Shown here in pieces: positions 24,903 through 33,335 of a stretch of 64,000 nucleotides of DNA (the first letter of the stretch is position 1; each line of letters begins with the position of its first letter). The notes beneath the pieces are model-generated. The model searched no databases. It had not been told where the DNA came from and saw nothing but the letters and a program-made list of their open reading frames with translations. The position numbers and the translations under genes were made by a program. Origin of the DNA: Candidatus Poseidoniaceae archaeon (GTDB taxonomy: Archaea > Thermoplasmatota > Poseidoniia > Poseidoniales > Poseidoniaceae). The stretch is from NCBI GenBank assembly GCA_949372645.1, contig CASIAP010000002.1, positions 1 through 64,000 on the forward strand. Reading direction: 5' to 3'.

Positions 24903-24913
24903 GGTGATGATGT

Positions 24914-25411
24914 ATGGCACGTAAGAATAAGAAGTCCTTTATGACCCCTAAAGCCAGTCGACGTAAGGCACGTAAGCGCCTTTCGACAACCACTGGCCGT
25001 GTAAAGAAAGAATTCACCTACCGTGGTTATTCAGTCGAAGAGTTGTCAAACATGCCTCTCTTCCCTCCAGAAGAAGATCCTGCGGCAATCTCTATTGCCA
25101 CAGTTCTTTCTTCTCGTGCTCGCCGTTCAATGGTTCGTGGCTTCTCTGAAGAGAATGAACACTTCCTCGACCGAGTTCGCCGTTCGAATGGTAGAACCGT
25201 TCGTACTCATCGCCGAGATATGCCTATACTCCCTGAATTTGTTGGTAAGACCATCTCTGTCTACAGTGGACAGAACTTCATTCCTGTCGAAATTAAGCCA
25301 GAAATGATTGGTCATTACCTTGGTGAATTCGCAATTACCCGAAGAGGCGTCGCACACAGCGGCCCTGGTGTCGGTGCAACACGTTCTTCAAAGCACGTGG
25401 CCCTAAAGTGA
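24914..25411 (+). CDS. rps19: Ribosomal protein uS19
   Basis: A 165-residue uS19 of the small-subunit head. The core is FTYRGYSVEELSNMPL, RTHRRDMPILPEFVGKTISVYSG split by the conserved RDMPILPE motif, and the end GEFAITRRGVAHSGPGVGATRSS. It is about 15-25 residues longer than typical archaeal uS19, the excess lying in the N-terminal 25 residues and in the PPEEDPAAISIATV segment. It starts 11 nt after uL2. Confidence 0.96.
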   Translation: MARKNKKSFMTPKASRRKARKRLSTTTGRVKKEFTYRGYSVEELSNMPLFPPEEDPAAISIATVLSSRARRSMVRGFSEENEHFLDRVRRSNGRTVRTHRRDMPILPEFVGKTISVYSGQNFIPVEIKPEMIGHYLGEFAITRRGVAHSGPGVGATRSSKHVALK

Positions 25412-25421
25412 GGTGTGATAT

Positions 25422-26015
25422 ATGGTAAAGACACAATTAGACCGACGTTCAAAGCGACGTGAGAGCCCTCAAAAAGGTTACACGCAATTACTTCAAGGCA
25501 GCCGCCTTGCAACAGCTCGTGCAGTCAACATGGACATGCACGTCAAGCACTGTTTCGAAATTTGCCGATATGTCAAGAACATGAAGGCTGGAGAAGCAAT
25601 CGCTTTCCTCAACGAAGTACTGAAGATTGACTCGGACCGTGCAGATATCCGTCGAAAGGCAGCTGCAGTTCCTTTCCGCCTTGGTAGTGGAAACAAGAAG
25701 AAGCGCCGAACTGGGCCTTCTATGGTTGGACACCGCAAAGGGAAGATCGGTCCTGGCCGTTACCCTGTTAAGGGGTCTCGTGCAATCATCAAGTTGATTC
25801 AAAGTGCAATGGAAAACGCTCGACATCAATACGAAGATGTTGATCCGGAAGAAATGCAAATTACACATATCGCAGCACACCGTGGACAAATCCGTAAGGG
25901 ATTCATCGCACGTGCTCGTGGACGTGCAACCCCTTCGAATCACTACCAAGTGAATCTCGAAATTTTCCTAGAAGACTTTACTGTTCAAGACGATGAGTTG
26001 GAGGACGACTTCTGA
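25422..26015 (+). CDS. rpl22: Ribosomal protein uL22
   Basis: A 197-residue uL22 whose beta-hairpin lines the exit tunnel. It has the archaeal features RAVNMDMHVKHCFEICRYVK, KAGEAIAFLNEVL and HRKGKIGPGRYPVKGSRAI, then the C-terminal ITHIAAHRGQ. Archaeal uL22 is usually about 150-155 residues; the additional length here is mostly the C-terminal acidic tail (LEDFTVQDDELEDDF) and the inter-strand region. It starts 10 nt after uS19. Confidence 0.95.
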   Translation: MVKTQLDRRSKRRESPQKGYTQLLQGSRLATARAVNMDMHVKHCFEICRYVKNMKAGEAIAFLNEVLKIDSDRADIRRKAAAVPFRLGSGNKKKRRTGPSMVGHRKGKIGPGRYPVKGSRAIIKLIQSAMENARHQYEDVDPEEMQITHIAAHRGQIRKGFIARARGRATPSNHYQVNLEIFLEDFTVQDDELEDDF

Positions 26016-26026
26016 GGTGATTGATT

Positions 26027-26710
26027 ATGGCTGGAAAACAAAGTACTCTCAGAACAATAGTTAACCGTAACGTCGAACGCCTTCTCGTCAAGGAATTCTT
26101 GATGAAGAACACCAAGAACTCTGGTTTTGGTGATTTGGTTATTCGTCGAACTCCACAAGGAACAGAAGTCACCGTTCACGCAGAACGCCCAGGTATGGTC
26201 ATTGGCCGTAAGGGTAAGATCATCAATGAACTCCAAAAGCGCCTTAATGAGGAATTCAATATCGAAAACCCTAAACTTAAGGTTGAAGAAATTGATCGAA
26301 AGGCTGCAACCTTGAATGCTCAAGTCATGGCTGAAAAGATTGCTTCTGCTCTCGAGCGTGGTTGGTATTACCGCCGTGCTGGAGCCAGTGCAGCTCAGAA
26401 CATTATGGAATCCGGTGCACGTGGTGTCATCGTTACCGTTGCAGGTAAGTTGACTGGTTCACGAAACCGAACTCAGAAGTTTATTCTTGGTCACGTCAAG
26501 TATTGCGGTGAAACTGCTCTACAACACATGGACAAGGGTTACGCTGTTGCAGTTAAGAAGCTTGGAACCATTGGATGCACAGTTGAAATCATGCGAGCTG
26601 GAACTCGTCTACCTCACGAGATCAGTATCTTCAGCGATGAAGAACTTCGAATTCGTGCAGAGCAAGCAGCTGCTGAAGAAGCAGCAGCACCAACGGGGGC
26701 GAGCGAATGA
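26027..26710 (+). CDS. rps3: Ribosomal protein uS3
   Basis: A 227-residue uS3 with the KH domain loop VIGRKGKIINELQKRL near residues 58-73, followed by the S3 C-terminal domain with GARGVIVTVAGKLTGSRNR. The ATG at 26027 follows GAGGTGATTGATT; an upstream TTG in frame gives only two more residues and is less likely. The C-terminus is Ala-rich. uS3 sits at the mRNA entry channel. Confidence 0.96.
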   Translation: MAGKQSTLRTIVNRNVERLLVKEFLMKNTKNSGFGDLVIRRTPQGTEVTVHAERPGMVIGRKGKIINELQKRLNEEFNIENPKLKVEEIDRKAATLNAQVMAEKIASALERGWYYRRAGASAAQNIMESGARGVIVTVAGKLTGSRNRTQKFILGHVKYCGETALQHMDKGYAVAVKKLGTIGCTVEIMRAGTRLPHEISIFSDEELRIRAEQAAAEEAAAPTGASE

Positions 26711-26901
26711 GTCACGTCTCAAACCGTGACATTGCGTCTATGAGTCAGGAGGCTCGTGAATCACGCCTTCTCGAACTCCAAGAAGAATTGCTCCAACTAC
26801 GTGCTGAAAAAGCACTTGGTGGCACACCTTCGAACGTCGGAGCTTACAAGGCAACACGCAGGAGTATTGCTCGACTTAAGACCCATCTGAATACAAAGTG
26901 A
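26707..26901 (+). CDS. rpl29: Ribosomal protein uL29
   Basis: A 64-residue two-helix protein with SQEARESRLLELQEELLQLR and the family end RRSIARLKTHLN. Its ATG overlaps the uS3 stop by four bases, which points to translational coupling. It binds near the exit tunnel beside uL23. Confidence 0.93.
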   Translation: MSHVSNRDIASMSQEARESRLLELQEELLQLRAEKALGGTPSNVGAYKATRRSIARLKTHLNTK

Positions 26902-26922
26902 AACCATAAGGAGTAGAATATA

Positions 26923-27222
26923 ATGGCAGCTATTTGTAATGTATGCGGACTTCCAGATGAGCTCTGCATATGCCAAGAAATAGCCAAAGAACAACAAAGA
27001 GCAATCATATCAACCGACCGAAGACGCTATGGAAAGATCGTAACAAAAGTGGAAGGTATTGAAGACTCAGCAATTGACATTAATCAACTCGCAAAATTAC
27101 TCAAAAACAAATGTGCAGCTGGTGGAACCGTGAAAGGACGAACAATAGAACTTCAAGGCGATCACAAAAAGAAAGCATCAGGCGTACTCAAAAATAACGG
27201 ATTCAATGTGGAGGTGCGATGA
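26923..27222 (+). CDS. Translation initiation factor aIF1 (SUI1 family)
   Basis: A 99-residue protein. The N-terminus carries CNVCGLPDELCIC, a zinc-binding knuckle that is common in archaeal aIF1. The SUI1 core follows: YGKIVTKVEGI, INQLAKLLKNKCAAGGTVKG and IELQGDHKKKASGVLKNNGF. aIF1 scans start codon fidelity on the 30S subunit. It sits in its usual archaeal place between uL29 and the Rpp29 gene, with its own AAGGAG site. Confidence 0.95.
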   Translation: MAAICNVCGLPDELCICQEIAKEQQRAIISTDRRRYGKIVTKVEGIEDSAIDINQLAKLLKNKCAAGGTVKGRTIELQGDHKKKASGVLKNNGFNVEVR

Positions 27223-27223
27223 T

Positions 27224-27481
27224 ATGGAAATCTACAACAACACTTGGATTGGAACGACTTTGAATGTCGTTGAATCGAGCGACTCAACACTTGTTGGTCG
27301 CTCTGGTATCGTTCTTGACGAAACCAAAAACACACTGGTTCTTCTCGAGGGTGACGCACGCGTTACACTCGGAAAGGCCGCAATCACATTTACCATTGAC
27401 AACAGCGATGTTGTCATTCAAGGCGCATTCGTGGGTCAGCGCCCAGAAGACAGAACCCATCGAAAATACAGGAAGGCCTGA
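27224..27481 (+). CDS. rnp1: RNase P protein subunit Rpp29 (Pop4 family)
   Basis: An 85-residue Sm-like beta-barrel protein. It matches archaeal Rnp1: TWIGTTLNVVESSDSTLVG, GIVLDETKNTLVLL and VIQGAFVGQRPEDRTHRKYR. The ATG at 27224 is taken because an upstream frame would overlap aIF1 and has no ribosome site. Rpp29 pairs with Rpp21 on the RNase P specificity domain and helps tRNA 5'-end maturation. Its place between aIF1 and uS17 is standard in Euryarchaeota, which strongly supports the assignment. Confidence 0.9.
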   Translation: MEIYNNTWIGTTLNVVESSDSTLVGRSGIVLDETKNTLVLLEGDARVTLGKAAITFTIDNSDVVIQGAFVGQRPEDRTHRKYRKA

Positions 27482-27485
27482 TACC

Positions 27486-27821
27486 ATGCGAGACATTGGA
27501 ATTGACGTAAAAAACCCCGCCGGTGAGTGGGATGGAGATGCAAACTGCCCGTTCTATGGGTCCCTTCGCTTGCGCGGTCAAGTGCTTGAAGGAACCGTTT
27601 CGAACGTTGGAATGCAGAAAACGATTACTATCAAGCGTCATAATGTCCGCTATATGGATAAGTATGAGCGATATGAAAAGCGCACAAGTGCAGTTTCGGC
27701 TCACTTGCCAGCTTGTATTGGTGATGTCAGTATTGGCGATTCAGTCAAGATCATGGAATGCCGTCCCCTTTCAAAGACAATTTCATTCTGTGTCGTAGAA
27801 AACTCAGGGGGTGAAGTTTGA
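27486..27821 (+). CDS. rps17: Ribosomal protein uS17
   Basis: A 111-residue uS17 with FYGSLRLRGQVLEGTVSNVG, KTITIKRHNVRYMDKYERYEKR (split at DKYERYEKR) and the closing GDSVKIMECRPLSKTISFCV, all diagnostic of the S17 OB fold. The ATG at 27486 is the only sensible start because longer frames overlap rnp1. The stop overlaps the uL14 start by one base. Confidence 0.95.
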   Translation: MRDIGIDVKNPAGEWDGDANCPFYGSLRLRGQVLEGTVSNVGMQKTITIKRHNVRYMDKYERYEKRTSAVSAHLPACIGDVSIGDSVKIMECRPLSKTISFCVVENSGGEV

Positions 27822-28219
27822 TGCGAGGAATTGCAGGCAAGCAAACCCGTGGTCTTCCAACTGCAGCACGTCTACACGTCGCAGATAATACAGGTGCTAA
27901 GGTTGTTCAAATCATTAACATTCTCCGACTTGGAAACACCATTCGCCGATACCCGGCTGGTGGTGTCGGTGACCTCGCAAAGGTTTCCGTCAAGAAAGGA
28001 ACTCCTGAGACTCGTCGTCAGATGTTCAATGCAGTGATTATTCGGCAACGCCGACCTTTCCGTCGTGTTGACGGAACCTGGGTACAATTCGAAGACAATG
28101 CTTGTGTCATCACCAACGAAAAAGGTGACGTGCAAGGGTCGGATATCAAAGGGCCAGTGTCCCGAGAGGCTGCAGAACGATGGCCTCGTATTGCGGCAAA
28201 CGCAAAGCAAATTATTTGA
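27821..28219 (+). CDS. rpl14: Ribosomal protein uL14
   Basis: A 132-residue uL14. Key segments are LHVADNTGAKVVQIINILR, PAGGVGDLAKVSVKKGTPE and VIIRQRRPFRR. The ATG overlaps the uS17 stop. uL14 forms an inter-subunit bridge with 16S rRNA. Length is normal. Confidence 0.96.
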   Translation: MRGIAGKQTRGLPTAARLHVADNTGAKVVQIINILRLGNTIRRYPAGGVGDLAKVSVKKGTPETRRQMFNAVIIRQRRPFRRVDGTWVQFEDNACVITNEKGDVQGSDIKGPVSREAAERWPRIAANAKQII

Positions 28220-28228
28220 GGTGAGATT

Positions 28229-28636
28229 ATGGTCAAAAGTATGAAACCAACCAAACAACGCAAGGCACATTTCAACGCTCCTCTTCACGAGAAGCGTAAG
28301 CGTATTTCCGCTCGCCTTCAGCTCGACAAGCCAGATTCACGATTCGATAGTGTCCGAACGGTCACTGTCCGTATCGGTGACACAGTTCGTGTAACCCGTG
28401 GCGATCTCGCCAATGGTGGAAAGCGACACGGTGGAAAGCGTGGAACTGACCCGTTGACGGGTCCAGTCATCCGTATTGATTCTGAAAAGGGTCGCCTTTA
28501 CATCGAAGGTGCCAAGGCCAGTAAGGCCGATAACAAAGAAGAGGCGGTCCCGGTCCACTCTTCCAATGTCGTTGTCGTCAAAATTGACGAGACAGACAAG
28601 TTGCGTGTTCAGCAACTAACCGGTAACAGGAGTTGA
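28229..28636 (+). CDS. rpl24: Ribosomal protein uL24 with inserted glycine/lysine loop
   Basis: A 135-residue uL24. The N-terminal MKPTKQRKAHFNAPLHEKRK and the KOW region with IGDTVRVTRGDL and KGRLYIEGAKA are family features. The KOW turn, usually GDFKGHEGKV, is replaced by a longer basic loop GDLANGGKRHGGKRGTDPLTG. uL24 starts large-subunit assembly by binding 23S rRNA. A GAGGTGA site precedes the start. Confidence 0.93.
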   Translation: MVKSMKPTKQRKAHFNAPLHEKRKRISARLQLDKPDSRFDSVRTVTVRIGDTVRVTRGDLANGGKRHGGKRGTDPLTGPVIRIDSEKGRLYIEGAKASKADNKEEAVPVHSSNVVVVKIDETDKLRVQQLTGNRS

Positions 28637-28641
28637 AAGAT

Positions 28642-29343
28642 ATGGGAAGCAGTAACCACTTGAAGCGATTGGCCATGCCCCGTAGCTGGCCTCTTCCACG
28701 TAAGACCAGTATTTGGGTAACACGCCCAACACCTGGATCACATTCACTTGAATTGTGCATGCCAATTAGTTTGGTTATTCGAGATGTTCTCGGATACGCA
28801 CACACCACTCGTGAAGTCCGCCACATTTTGCACAATGGTAACGCTCTTATCGATGGCCGAGTTTGTAAAGATGTTCGCCGAGGCGTTGGCCTCATGGATG
28901 TCCTCACTCTTGGTGATAGCAATTACCGATGCGTCCTCGACCACAATGGTCGTCTTCGTTACCGCACTATCTCGGCAGACGAAGCCGGATGGAAAGTGTG
29001 TAGAATTGAAGGCAAGTCTACCATTAAAGGTGGAAAGACACAATTGAATCTTCACGACGGCCGCAACCTCATTGTTGATGATGCGACTGAATATTCGTCT
29101 GGAAGCTCTCTCAAAATCTCTTTACCGAGCCAAGATATTCTTGAACATATCAAATTCGATGAAGGCGTTCGCTGCTACCTCATTGGTGGTGCTCACGTTG
29201 GAGACTTTGCGAACATGAAATCCTATGACGTTAAGCGTTCCAGTATGCCAAACGAAGTTCTGTTTGATGATTTCGGTACTACAGCTTCGAATGTGTTTGT
29301 AGTTGGAAAGTCGACACTTCCACATACAGAGGTGGTTGAATGA
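28642..29343 (+). CDS. rps4e: Ribosomal protein eS4
   Basis: A 233-residue eS4, an archaeal/eukaryotic small-subunit protein. It starts NHLKRLAMPRSWPLPRK, has the S4-like RNA-binding segment TREVRHILHNGNALIDGRVCKDVR (split at GNALIDGRVCKDVR) and a KOW end with GGAHVGDFANM. The start is the ATG preceded by the uL24 stop and a GGAGTTGA site. Its position after uL24 is standard for archaea. Confidence 0.96.
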   Translation: MGSSNHLKRLAMPRSWPLPRKTSIWVTRPTPGSHSLELCMPISLVIRDVLGYAHTTREVRHILHNGNALIDGRVCKDVRRGVGLMDVLTLGDSNYRCVLDHNGRLRYRTISADEAGWKVCRIEGKSTIKGGKTQLNLHDGRNLIVDDATEYSSGSSLKISLPSQDILEHIKFDEGVRCYLIGGAHVGDFANMKSYDVKRSSMPNEVLFDDFGTTASNVFVVGKSTLPHTEVVE

Positions 29344-29867
29344 GTCAGACTACAAACCCTATGACTCACCCTCGCATCACGAAAGTGAGCGTCAATATTG
29401 GTGTTGGTGAAGGTGGAGACCGCTTAGTCAATGCCGAGAATGTTCTTGAACTTGTGACCGGCGTTAAACCACAACGCACACTCGGTCGAATTCAAAACCG
29501 CGACTTAAAGGTCCGCCAAGGCGCACCTATTGGGTGCAAAGCAACCATGCGAAATTCGGATACCATCAAGAAATTCTTGACCGATGCCTTTTGGGTTCGT
29601 GAAAACATGATTCCAGCTTGGAACTTTGATCGTGAAGGTAACCTTTCGTTCGGAATTCGAGACTACACCGATTTCCCAGGTCAGAAATATGACCCAGATA
29701 TCGGAATCTACGGTATGGATATTACCGTTGTTCTAGAGCGACCTGGCCACCGTGTCAGTCGCCGCCGTCGTGCAAAAGCGAAGGTCGGAATGGGCCATCG
29801 CTTAGATGCGGATGAAGCTCGAGCCTGGTTCACAGAACACTTTGGCGTCACAATCATGGAGGAATGA
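29340..29867 (+). CDS. rpl5: Ribosomal protein uL5
   Basis: A 175-residue uL5. It has [20 protein letters not shown], the P-loop contact segments with [24 protein letters not shown] (split at [10 protein letters not shown]) and [23 protein letters not shown]-like strand ([16 protein letters not shown]). The start overlaps the eS4 stop by four bases. uL5 contacts 5S rRNA and the P-site tRNA. Confidence 0.96.
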   Translation: MSQTTNPMTHPRITKVSVNIGVGEGGDRLVNAENVLELVTGVKPQRTLGRIQNRDLKVRQGAPIGCKATMRNSDTIKKFLTDAFWVRENMIPAWNFDREGNLSFGIRDYTDFPGQKYDPDIGIYGMDITVVLERPGHRVSRRRRAKAKVGMGHRLDADEARAWFTEHFGVTIMEE

Positions 29868-29869
29868 AT

Positions 29870-30022
29870 ATGGCAAGAGATCACGGAGAAAGAATTGGAC
29901 GAAGCAATGGTTGCCGACGCTGTGGACGACGACGTGGAATGATTCGACGACACGGATTACGTGTTTGCCGACAATGCTTCCGCGACATCGCCCCTCAAAT
30001 AGGCTTCAAGAAAATGAATTAA
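29870..30022 (+). CDS. rps14: Ribosomal protein uS14 (zinc-binding form)
   Basis: A 50-residue gene, too short for many gene callers. The product has two CxxC pairs (NGCRRCG and VCRQCFRD) that bind zinc, and the archaeal end GFKKMN. It lies two bases after the uL5 stop and 13 nt before uS8, exactly where uS14 occurs in archaeal spc operons. Assignment is firm. Confidence 0.96.
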   Translation: MARDHGERIGRSNGCRRCGRRRGMIRRHGLRVCRQCFRDIAPQIGFKKMN

Positions 30023-30035
30023 GGAGGAGAAAGAT

Positions 30036-30425
30036 ATGCAATTTGATCCACTCAACGACGCACTCATCAAGATGTACAACGCAGAGCAAGCAGGTAAGTT
30101 CAATGTCGAACTATCACCGGCTTCCAAACTGCTCGGAAACGTTCTTGAAATTATGCAAAAATCAGGCTATGTAGGCTCGATCGACCGAACTGAAAACGGT
30201 CGTGGCGGCACTTACCTGGTAGAACTACGCGGCGCAATCAACCGTTGTGGCACAGTTAAGCCACGACACAGTATTCGCCGTCAAGAATACGACCAATGGG
30301 AGACACGCTATTTGCCTGCTCAAGACTTTGGTCTGTTAATTCTCACAACGAACTCCGGCATTATGCATCACTACGATGCGAAAGATGCCCGCATAGGTGG
30401 TAAGCTACTCGCTTACGTATATTGA
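30036..30425 (+). CDS. rps8: Ribosomal protein uS8
   Basis: A 129-residue uS8 with DPLNDALIKMYNAEQAGK at the start, NVLEIMQKSGYVGSI, and the diagnostic end GLLILTTNSGIMHHYDA. A GGAGGAGA ribosome site lies just upstream. uS8 binds the central domain of 16S rRNA. Length is normal for archaea (130). Confidence 0.96.
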   Translation: MQFDPLNDALIKMYNAEQAGKFNVELSPASKLLGNVLEIMQKSGYVGSIDRTENGRGGTYLVELRGAINRCGTVKPRHSIRRQEYDQWETRYLPAQDFGLLILTTNSGIMHHYDAKDARIGGKLLAYVY

Positions 30426-30435
30426 GGTGAATAAT

Positions 30436-30978
30436 ATGGTAAAACTCGACAGAATCGAACACATCGTAACCATCCCTGAAGGCGTTAACGCATCGGTCAG
30501 CGAAGATGGCGTCGTCACTATCCAAGGTCCAAAAGGCTCCTTGTCACGAGAATTCACAAGCACGTTCCTTCAGTTATTGCAAGATGGCAATGGCTTGATT
30601 GTCCGTGTAGATATGCCTCGTCGTAGGCAACGTGCTCTTGCGGGAACATGGAATGCTCACTTGAACAACATGATTAAGGGAGTTACAGAAGGTTTCACAT
30701 ACAATTTGAAAGCTTTCTATTCTCACTTCCCTATGACCATGGCTGTGAAAGGAAACATCTTCGTAGTCAACAACTACTTCGGAGAACGAGTTCCTCGAAA
30801 CGCAGATATTCTTTCTGGCGTCGTAGTCAAGGTCAACAATAAAGTTGAAGTTGTTGTTTCCGGTATCGACAAAGAAAACGTCGGCCAAACAGCTGCGAAC
30901 ATCGAAAAGTGCGCAACGGTCAAAAACCGAGATCGCCGTGTATTCCAAGATGGAATATACCTCATCAACAAGGAGTGA
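30436..30978 (+). CDS. rpl6: Ribosomal protein uL6
   Basis: A 180-residue uL6 with two similar domains. Landmarks are IPEGVNASVSEDGVVTIQGPKG, here split as EDGVVTIQGPKG, the central NMIKGVTEGFTYNLKAFYSHFP-type segment (NMIKGVTEGFTYNLK) and VVVSGIDKENVGQTAANIE. The ATG at 30436 follows GAGGTGA; an earlier start would overlap uS8. It lies near the sarcin-ricin loop. Confidence 0.95.
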   Translation: MVKLDRIEHIVTIPEGVNASVSEDGVVTIQGPKGSLSREFTSTFLQLLQDGNGLIVRVDMPRRRQRALAGTWNAHLNNMIKGVTEGFTYNLKAFYSHFPMTMAVKGNIFVVNNYFGERVPRNADILSGVVVKVNNKVEVVVSGIDKENVGQTAANIEKCATVKNRDRRVFQDGIYLINKE

Positions 30979-30983
30979 TATGA

Positions 30984-31598
30984 ATGGCAGAAGATTATGA
31001 AACAATGACTGTTGCAGAACTCAAAGACCTTCTCAAAGAAGCAGGCTTGCCTGTATCTGGAAAGAAAGCCGACCTTGTTGCCCGCTTGGCTGAATCAAGC
31101 GCTACCGAGGAAGTAGAATCATCTGATTCCGAAGAAGATTGGGAAGAAGATGGCGATTGGGACGATGAGGCTGTTGTAGGCCACGTTGCAAAGCAAAAAC
31201 CTGTTCTCGATGAAGAAACTAAGGCTGCTCTTTCCCTTCGTTCAGAGCAAAAGAAAAAGACACCCTCTTTCCGCCGAACTGAATGGTTCCGATACAAGCG
31301 TCTTTCACGCTCGGGATGGAGAGCACCTCACGGTATGGACAGCAAACAACGACGTAACTACAGATACCGAAGTTCACTTGTTCGTGTTGGTCACGGCAAG
31401 GTTTCTCTTACTCGAGGATATCACTCCTCTGGATTCCGAGAAGTTATGGTCCAAAACACCGTTGATCTTGAGACCATTGACCCAGAGACCGAAGCAGCAC
31501 GCGTCGGTCGTGGTGTCGGTGGACGAAAGCGAGAACACATTTATTCACGTGCCGATGAACTCGGTATTCGTGTCCTTAACCGAAGGAGGGATATCTGA
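30984..31598 (+). CDS. rpl32e: Ribosomal protein eL32 with N-terminal SAP-like domain
   Basis: A 204-residue protein. Residues about 93-204 are eL32: FRRTEWFRYKRLSRSGWRAP, RNYRYRSSLVRVGHG, then the C-terminal ADELGIRVLNRR. In front lies a domain absent from the basic eL32 fold. Residues 6-38 (MTVAELKDLLKEAGLPVSGK then KADLVARL) match the SAP helix-turn-helix, a small nucleic-acid-binding motif, followed by a very acidic linker (41-63). Halophilic eL32 proteins also carry N-terminal extensions with a different helical motif, so extra N-terminal domains are a known tendency. The gene sits in its usual place between uL6 and eL19. The SAP call rests on the two-helix pattern and the conserved G-K turn. 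Confidence 0.9.
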   Translation: MAEDYETMTVAELKDLLKEAGLPVSGKKADLVARLAESSATEEVESSDSEEDWEEDGDWDDEAVVGHVAKQKPVLDEETKAALSLRSEQKKKTPSFRRTEWFRYKRLSRSGWRAPHGMDSKQRRNYRYRSSLVRVGHGKVSLTRGYHSSGFREVMVQNTVDLETIDPETEAARVGRGVGGRKREHIYSRADELGIRVLNRRRDI

Positions 31599-32059
31599 TG
31601 CAAATTACAAATCAAAAGCGTCTTGCTGCTAAACTACTCAAGTGCGGTGTTCACCGTGTTTGGATTAACCCTGCATACCTTGACCAAATCACATCTGCTG
31701 TTCAAACCGATGATATACGCGAGTTTATCGAAGAAGGTTGGATTAAAGCTAAGCCGATCAAGGGAACTTCCCGAGTTCGTGCTCGTGCTCGTCTCGAGCA
31801 AAAGCGTAAGGGACGCCGTAAAGGTCAAGGAAAGCGAGCGGGTACTGCTAACGCTCGTAACCCTCGTAAGAACCGCTGGATGCGAACCATTCGCTCCCAA
31901 CGCCGAACCCTCAAGGAGATGCGTGAAGATGAAACCATCAAGCCATCTCAATACCGCCGATATTATCTCAAAGCTAAGGGCGGATCATACCGTTCCATTG
32001 CACACATGCGTTCTCAGATGACTATCGAAGGCGTTGAATTCAAAGGGGGTGAAGTCTGA
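31598..32059 (+). CDS. rpl19e: Ribosomal protein eL19
   Basis: A 153-residue, highly basic eL19. It has LAAKLLKCGVHRVWINP near the start and the arginine-rich long helix with QKRKGRRKGQGKRAGTANAR, then NRWMRTIRSQRR. Start and stop each overlap the flanking genes by one base. It binds 23S rRNA and forms a bridge to the small subunit. Confidence 0.95.
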   Translation: MQITNQKRLAAKLLKCGVHRVWINPAYLDQITSAVQTDDIREFIEEGWIKAKPIKGTSRVRARARLEQKRKGRRKGQGKRAGTANARNPRKNRWMRTIRSQRRTLKEMREDETIKPSQYRRYYLKAKGGSYRSIAHMRSQMTIEGVEFKGGEV

Positions 32060-32568
32060 TGCGAGGCACTCGTCGTCGCTCTATCTTCCGTCGTCGTAAG
32101 TCTGGTTTGACAGACTACCGTCGTCGTTTGAAGCTTCTTCGTGGACGAAAGCCTCGTGCTGTTGTCCGTGTGTCGAACTCTCGAACAACCTGTCAACTCG
32201 TTGACTGGTCAGCTTCAGGAGACCTTGTTAAAATTTCAATGACTGGTTCTGAACTGTCGAAGAAATACGGATGGCCTGCTGACTTCTCGAAGAAGTCAGT
32301 CCCTGCTTCCTACCTTGTAGGATATGCAATGGGTAAGGCTGCAATTGCCCAAGGTGTCGAAGAAGCAATTCTTGACATCGGTTTGGCAGCAAGCACTCCT
32401 GGTAACCGTGTCTTCTCTGCTCTCAAGGGTATGGTCGACGCTGGACTTGAGATTCCTCACAGCGATGGAATCCTACCTGATGAAAGCCGTATTAGCGGAA
32501 CTCACATCAGTGACGATATCGCAGCAGCAGTTGAATCTGCAAAAACGAACATTGAGGGGGCATACTGA
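32059..32568 (+). CDS. rpl18: Ribosomal protein uL18
   Basis: A 169-residue uL18 of the 5S rRNA complex. It has RRRKSGLTDYRRRLKLLRGRK (split at DYRRRLKLLRGRK), VVRVSNSRTTCQLVDW, VGYAMGKAAIAQGVEEAILDIG-type helix (GYAMGKAAIAQGVEEA) and GLEIPHSDGILPDESRISG, matching archaeal L18. Start and stop overlap with eL19 and uS5. Confidence 0.95.
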   Translation: MRGTRRRSIFRRRKSGLTDYRRRLKLLRGRKPRAVVRVSNSRTTCQLVDWSASGDLVKISMTGSELSKKYGWPADFSKKSVPASYLVGYAMGKAAIAQGVEEAILDIGLAASTPGNRVFSALKGMVDAGLEIPHSDGILPDESRISGTHISDDIAAAVESAKTNIEGAY

Positions 32569-33335
32569 TGACAGAAGAAGAAATCGTACAAATGGCACCA
32601 GGGCTTATGCAAGCTCTTGCACCAGAAGAAGTTGAAGAGTCTCCAACTGGTCGTCCTCGTCGTCGCAAGACAGACGATCCAATGTCGGGCCTCCGTAAGT
32701 GGGTTCCAAAGACACGATTGGGTCAAATGGTCATGGCTGGTAAAGTCTTGACCTATGAGCAAGCACTCGCTACTGGTCTTCCAATTCGTGAAGTTGAAAT
32801 TATTGATGCATTGATTCCTAACCTCGAAGACGATGTTATCAAGGTGAACATGGTTCAAAGAATGACAGACAGTGGACGTCGTGTTCGCTTCAACGTCATG
32901 GCTTGTGTCGGAAACCGAGATGGCTATGTTGGTCTAGGAATGGGTAAGGCAAAGGAAGTCGCTGCTGCTATTCGCAAGGCGATTATGGCTGCTAAACTCA
33001 ATCTTATCGCAGTTCAACGTGGAAACGGTTCTTGGGAATCATCCGCAGGACCTGGAACTTCGATTCCATTCAAGACCAACGGTCGTGCAGCTTCTACTCG
33101 AGTTACACTCATGCCTGCTGCAAAGGGCAAGGGATTGGTTATCGGAGAAACTGGCAAGCGTGTTCTTGACCTTGCTGGTGTTTCTGACGTTCTTTCTCAA
33201 ACCAAAGGCCAGACCAGAACCACCATCAATTTTGCTGGTGCAACATTCAACGCTCTTCAGAACATGAACACTACTCGTGTTTCAGAAGAATCGAAAGAGC
33301 GATTGTTTATTCACAAAGGGAGGCTATTAGAATGA
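32568..33335 (+). CDS. rps5: Ribosomal protein uS5
   Basis: A 255-residue uS5 with the double-stranded RNA-binding-like fold. Landmarks: WVPKTRLGQMVMAGKVLTYEQ, RRVRFNVMACVGNRDGYVGLG (split at GNRDGYVGLG), KGKGLVIGETGKRVLDLAGVSD. It is longer than typical archaeal uS5 (about 210), with an N-terminal segment (first 45 residues, acidic then basic) as the excess. uS5 sits at the mRNA entry and takes part in decoding fidelity. Confidence 0.95.
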   Translation: MTEEEIVQMAPGLMQALAPEEVEESPTGRPRRRKTDDPMSGLRKWVPKTRLGQMVMAGKVLTYEQALATGLPIREVEIIDALIPNLEDDVIKVNMVQRMTDSGRRVRFNVMACVGNRDGYVGLGMGKAKEVAAAIRKAIMAAKLNLIAVQRGNGSWESSAGPGTSIPFKTNGRAASTRVTLMPAAKGKGLVIGETGKRVLDLAGVSDVLSQTKGQTRTTINFAGATFNALQNMNTTRVSEESKERLFIHKGRLLE

